Shown: piece after piece, positions 58,441 through 60,000 of the stretch
How positions within the stretch are numbered: position 1 is the first letter of the stretch
Layout of the letters: each line of letters starts with the position of its first letter
Assembly (NCBI RefSeq): GCF_964355755.1
Contig: NC_092676.1
Span: 29,277,871-29,337,870, forward strand
Direction of reading: 5' to 3'
DNA: 60,000 bases
Source: Antedon mediterranea
Taxonomy: Eukaryota; Echinodermata; Crinoidea; Comatulida; Antedonidae
Position numbers and translations under genes: made by a program
Notes under the pieces: model-generated
What the model was told of the DNA's origin: nothing
The model's input: only the letters and a program-made list of their open reading frames with translations
Databases searched by the model: none

Positions 58441-60000
58441 AAAGTGACTATTAATAAATGGTAATGTTGATGGTTCAGCTATATTTCAAATAAATCCTAA
58501 AAATAATATTTTCTGTTCCGACTACAATTATTCAAGGAGCATATTTTCGTCCTTTTTTGTGTGTAAATAAGGTGTGAATGATTTTTTTTGTTCAGCGAGA
58601 AAAAAAGAATCTCGTTGAGTGATTAACATTAGAATGTGTCAGTTGGAGACAATTAGATTTTTGTTGCCTGTACTCTCATTGATTATTCATGTTGGTGCGC
58701 TCGCAGGTGACGATTTGTTTGTACGTGTAGCTGAACTAATCAAAATCAGTTTATTGTATCAAGGGATTGAATACTGTAATTTCCTTGTGTTCAATTTCAA
58801 TACATAGGTTGCTGCTGCTGGTAATGTCCTCAGCATTCTGAAGTTATTAACAGTTTAATTTCTTCGTACAACCATCACATACAGTAGATACTTTTAGGTT
58901 AAGGTTCAGGGGAAAATTTCATTTTAAAATTTTGTTTAGCAATATTGCTAATCAAACTGATTTTTTAGTCGAGAAACATAGTTTTGTATTGTATTTTTTG
59001 CTACACAAATTTAAAAATCTGTAGCAAAATGGTTGTTTTGTATAGCTTTTTGCTATGCTACACTGGCGAAATTATTCCCTGAGGTTCCGATGGCAATACA
59101 AATAATTTATATATAACTTTTGTAATTATTTATAAATAGATATTACATCATCATTATTGTATTCCATGTTTTCCTGCGAAGGATGAAATCAAGTTTGTCT
59201 GTATATTAGGGTTTGTATGATCATACTGGGTCATATACAATGATTATACTTACTACATCATAAAACCATGTCAAGGTTTTATACGTTTAATATCATTTTA
59301 ACTGTTTCATTTTGCTGGTATCATTTAATTATTGTCTATAATTGTACATTGTTAGATGTAATAACAAAGCTATCAATTTGTCATCAATAGCCTCAGATGC
59401 CTTTTATTCCTTATGCACGTATACGCAACCTAACCTAGAAACATATCTGTAATTATTTTGTTCGTTAATTTTAATAATTTGCTGGTATACCAATTATTAA
59501 TGTTATGAATTATTTAATATTTTGATTAAATTACAAAATAAATTTATTTAATTAATTTTTTTTATTTGTCTCCTTTTGATAGAACTAGTAAGGTGGTATA
59601 TTAGTAAAAGTGCAGAGTGTATAAATGGTCCCTTAATGAGGGCTGTCTCTTAATAAAAAATGTTAACATTCATTTTATATTCAAATGAGGCTTAACTGGA
59701 ATTACTACAATCATAAAATCCAATTATCATTATCTCAAATATTAGTACATTAAATTAACTTAATTTTATTATCAATATCTGAAATGAGTACATACTTATT
59801 TTTATTATCAATATCTAAAATGAGTACAAATCAAAGATACAATGATATGATTGATGAAATGTTAGATGAATAATGATAAATAATGGAATTCAATCCTAAA
59901 GGAAGTAGAGAGACTCTGTGTGAACGTGAATTAACGTTAGAATTATTCATAGGATATGGGTACGATGAAATGTAGGTTGAGATATTAATGATTCTATCCA
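58441..60000. other. non-coding stretch to the window end
   Basis: AT-rich sequence with no gene recognised. A short TATCAATATCT(A/G)AAATGAGTAC duplication lies near 59,771-59,828. Short open frames, such as the one at 58,619, lack family features. Confidence 0.6.

Overview
This is a window of AT-rich animal nuclear DNA. Its coding sequence is carried by short exons with GT/AG introns, its ancestor-type protein is an animal helicase, and the rest is dominated by introns, foldback (MITE-like) elements and minisatellites. There is no operon structure and no bacterial or organellar signal. The organism is probably a marine invertebrate, perhaps an echinoderm or another deuterostome. That assignment is inference from general character only.

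Positions 1-15,463, minus strand: the 5' part of a gene for the SF1 RNA/DNA helicase IGHMBP2 (SMUBP-2). I rebuilt twelve complete coding exons and the start of a thirteenth, with intron phases that join without a break. From the conserved start Met this gives 1,842 nt, or 614 codons. Helicase motifs I, II, III, IV and V are all present. The gene leaves the window at position 1, so motif VI and any R3H and AN1 zinc-finger domains lie outside. The N-terminal exon is about 7.8 kb from exon 2 and is easily missed. A possible 5' exon ending at 15,454 would splice in frame onto it.

Positions 15.5-16.5 kb: a short divergent intergenic region with locally raised GC and a CGCGAG palindrome. It is probably the shared promoter area.

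Positions 16,542-16,663, plus strand: one clear first exon with a signal peptide followed by a W-N-x-x-N sequence and a consensus splice donor. It resembles the exon 1 organisation of ephrins. I found no second exon in the remaining 43 kb, so this stretch is read as a long first intron and/or intergenic DNA.

Positions 16.7-60 kb: non-coding. It contains six copies of one palindromic MITE-like family (one of them in helicase intron 1), a second foldback family (TGGTTCCCACTAG ends), small CAGGGA foldbacks, several local tandem duplications, and a 1,100-bp array of exactly fifty-five 20-bp units with a trimeric higher-order pattern. A second minisatellite at 8.8-9.3 kb has a similar three-unit pattern. 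Perfect nuclear-receptor-type direct repeats (two DR1, one DR2) stand out as possible regulatory sites. I found no rRNA, convincing tRNA, CRISPR or intact transposase gene.
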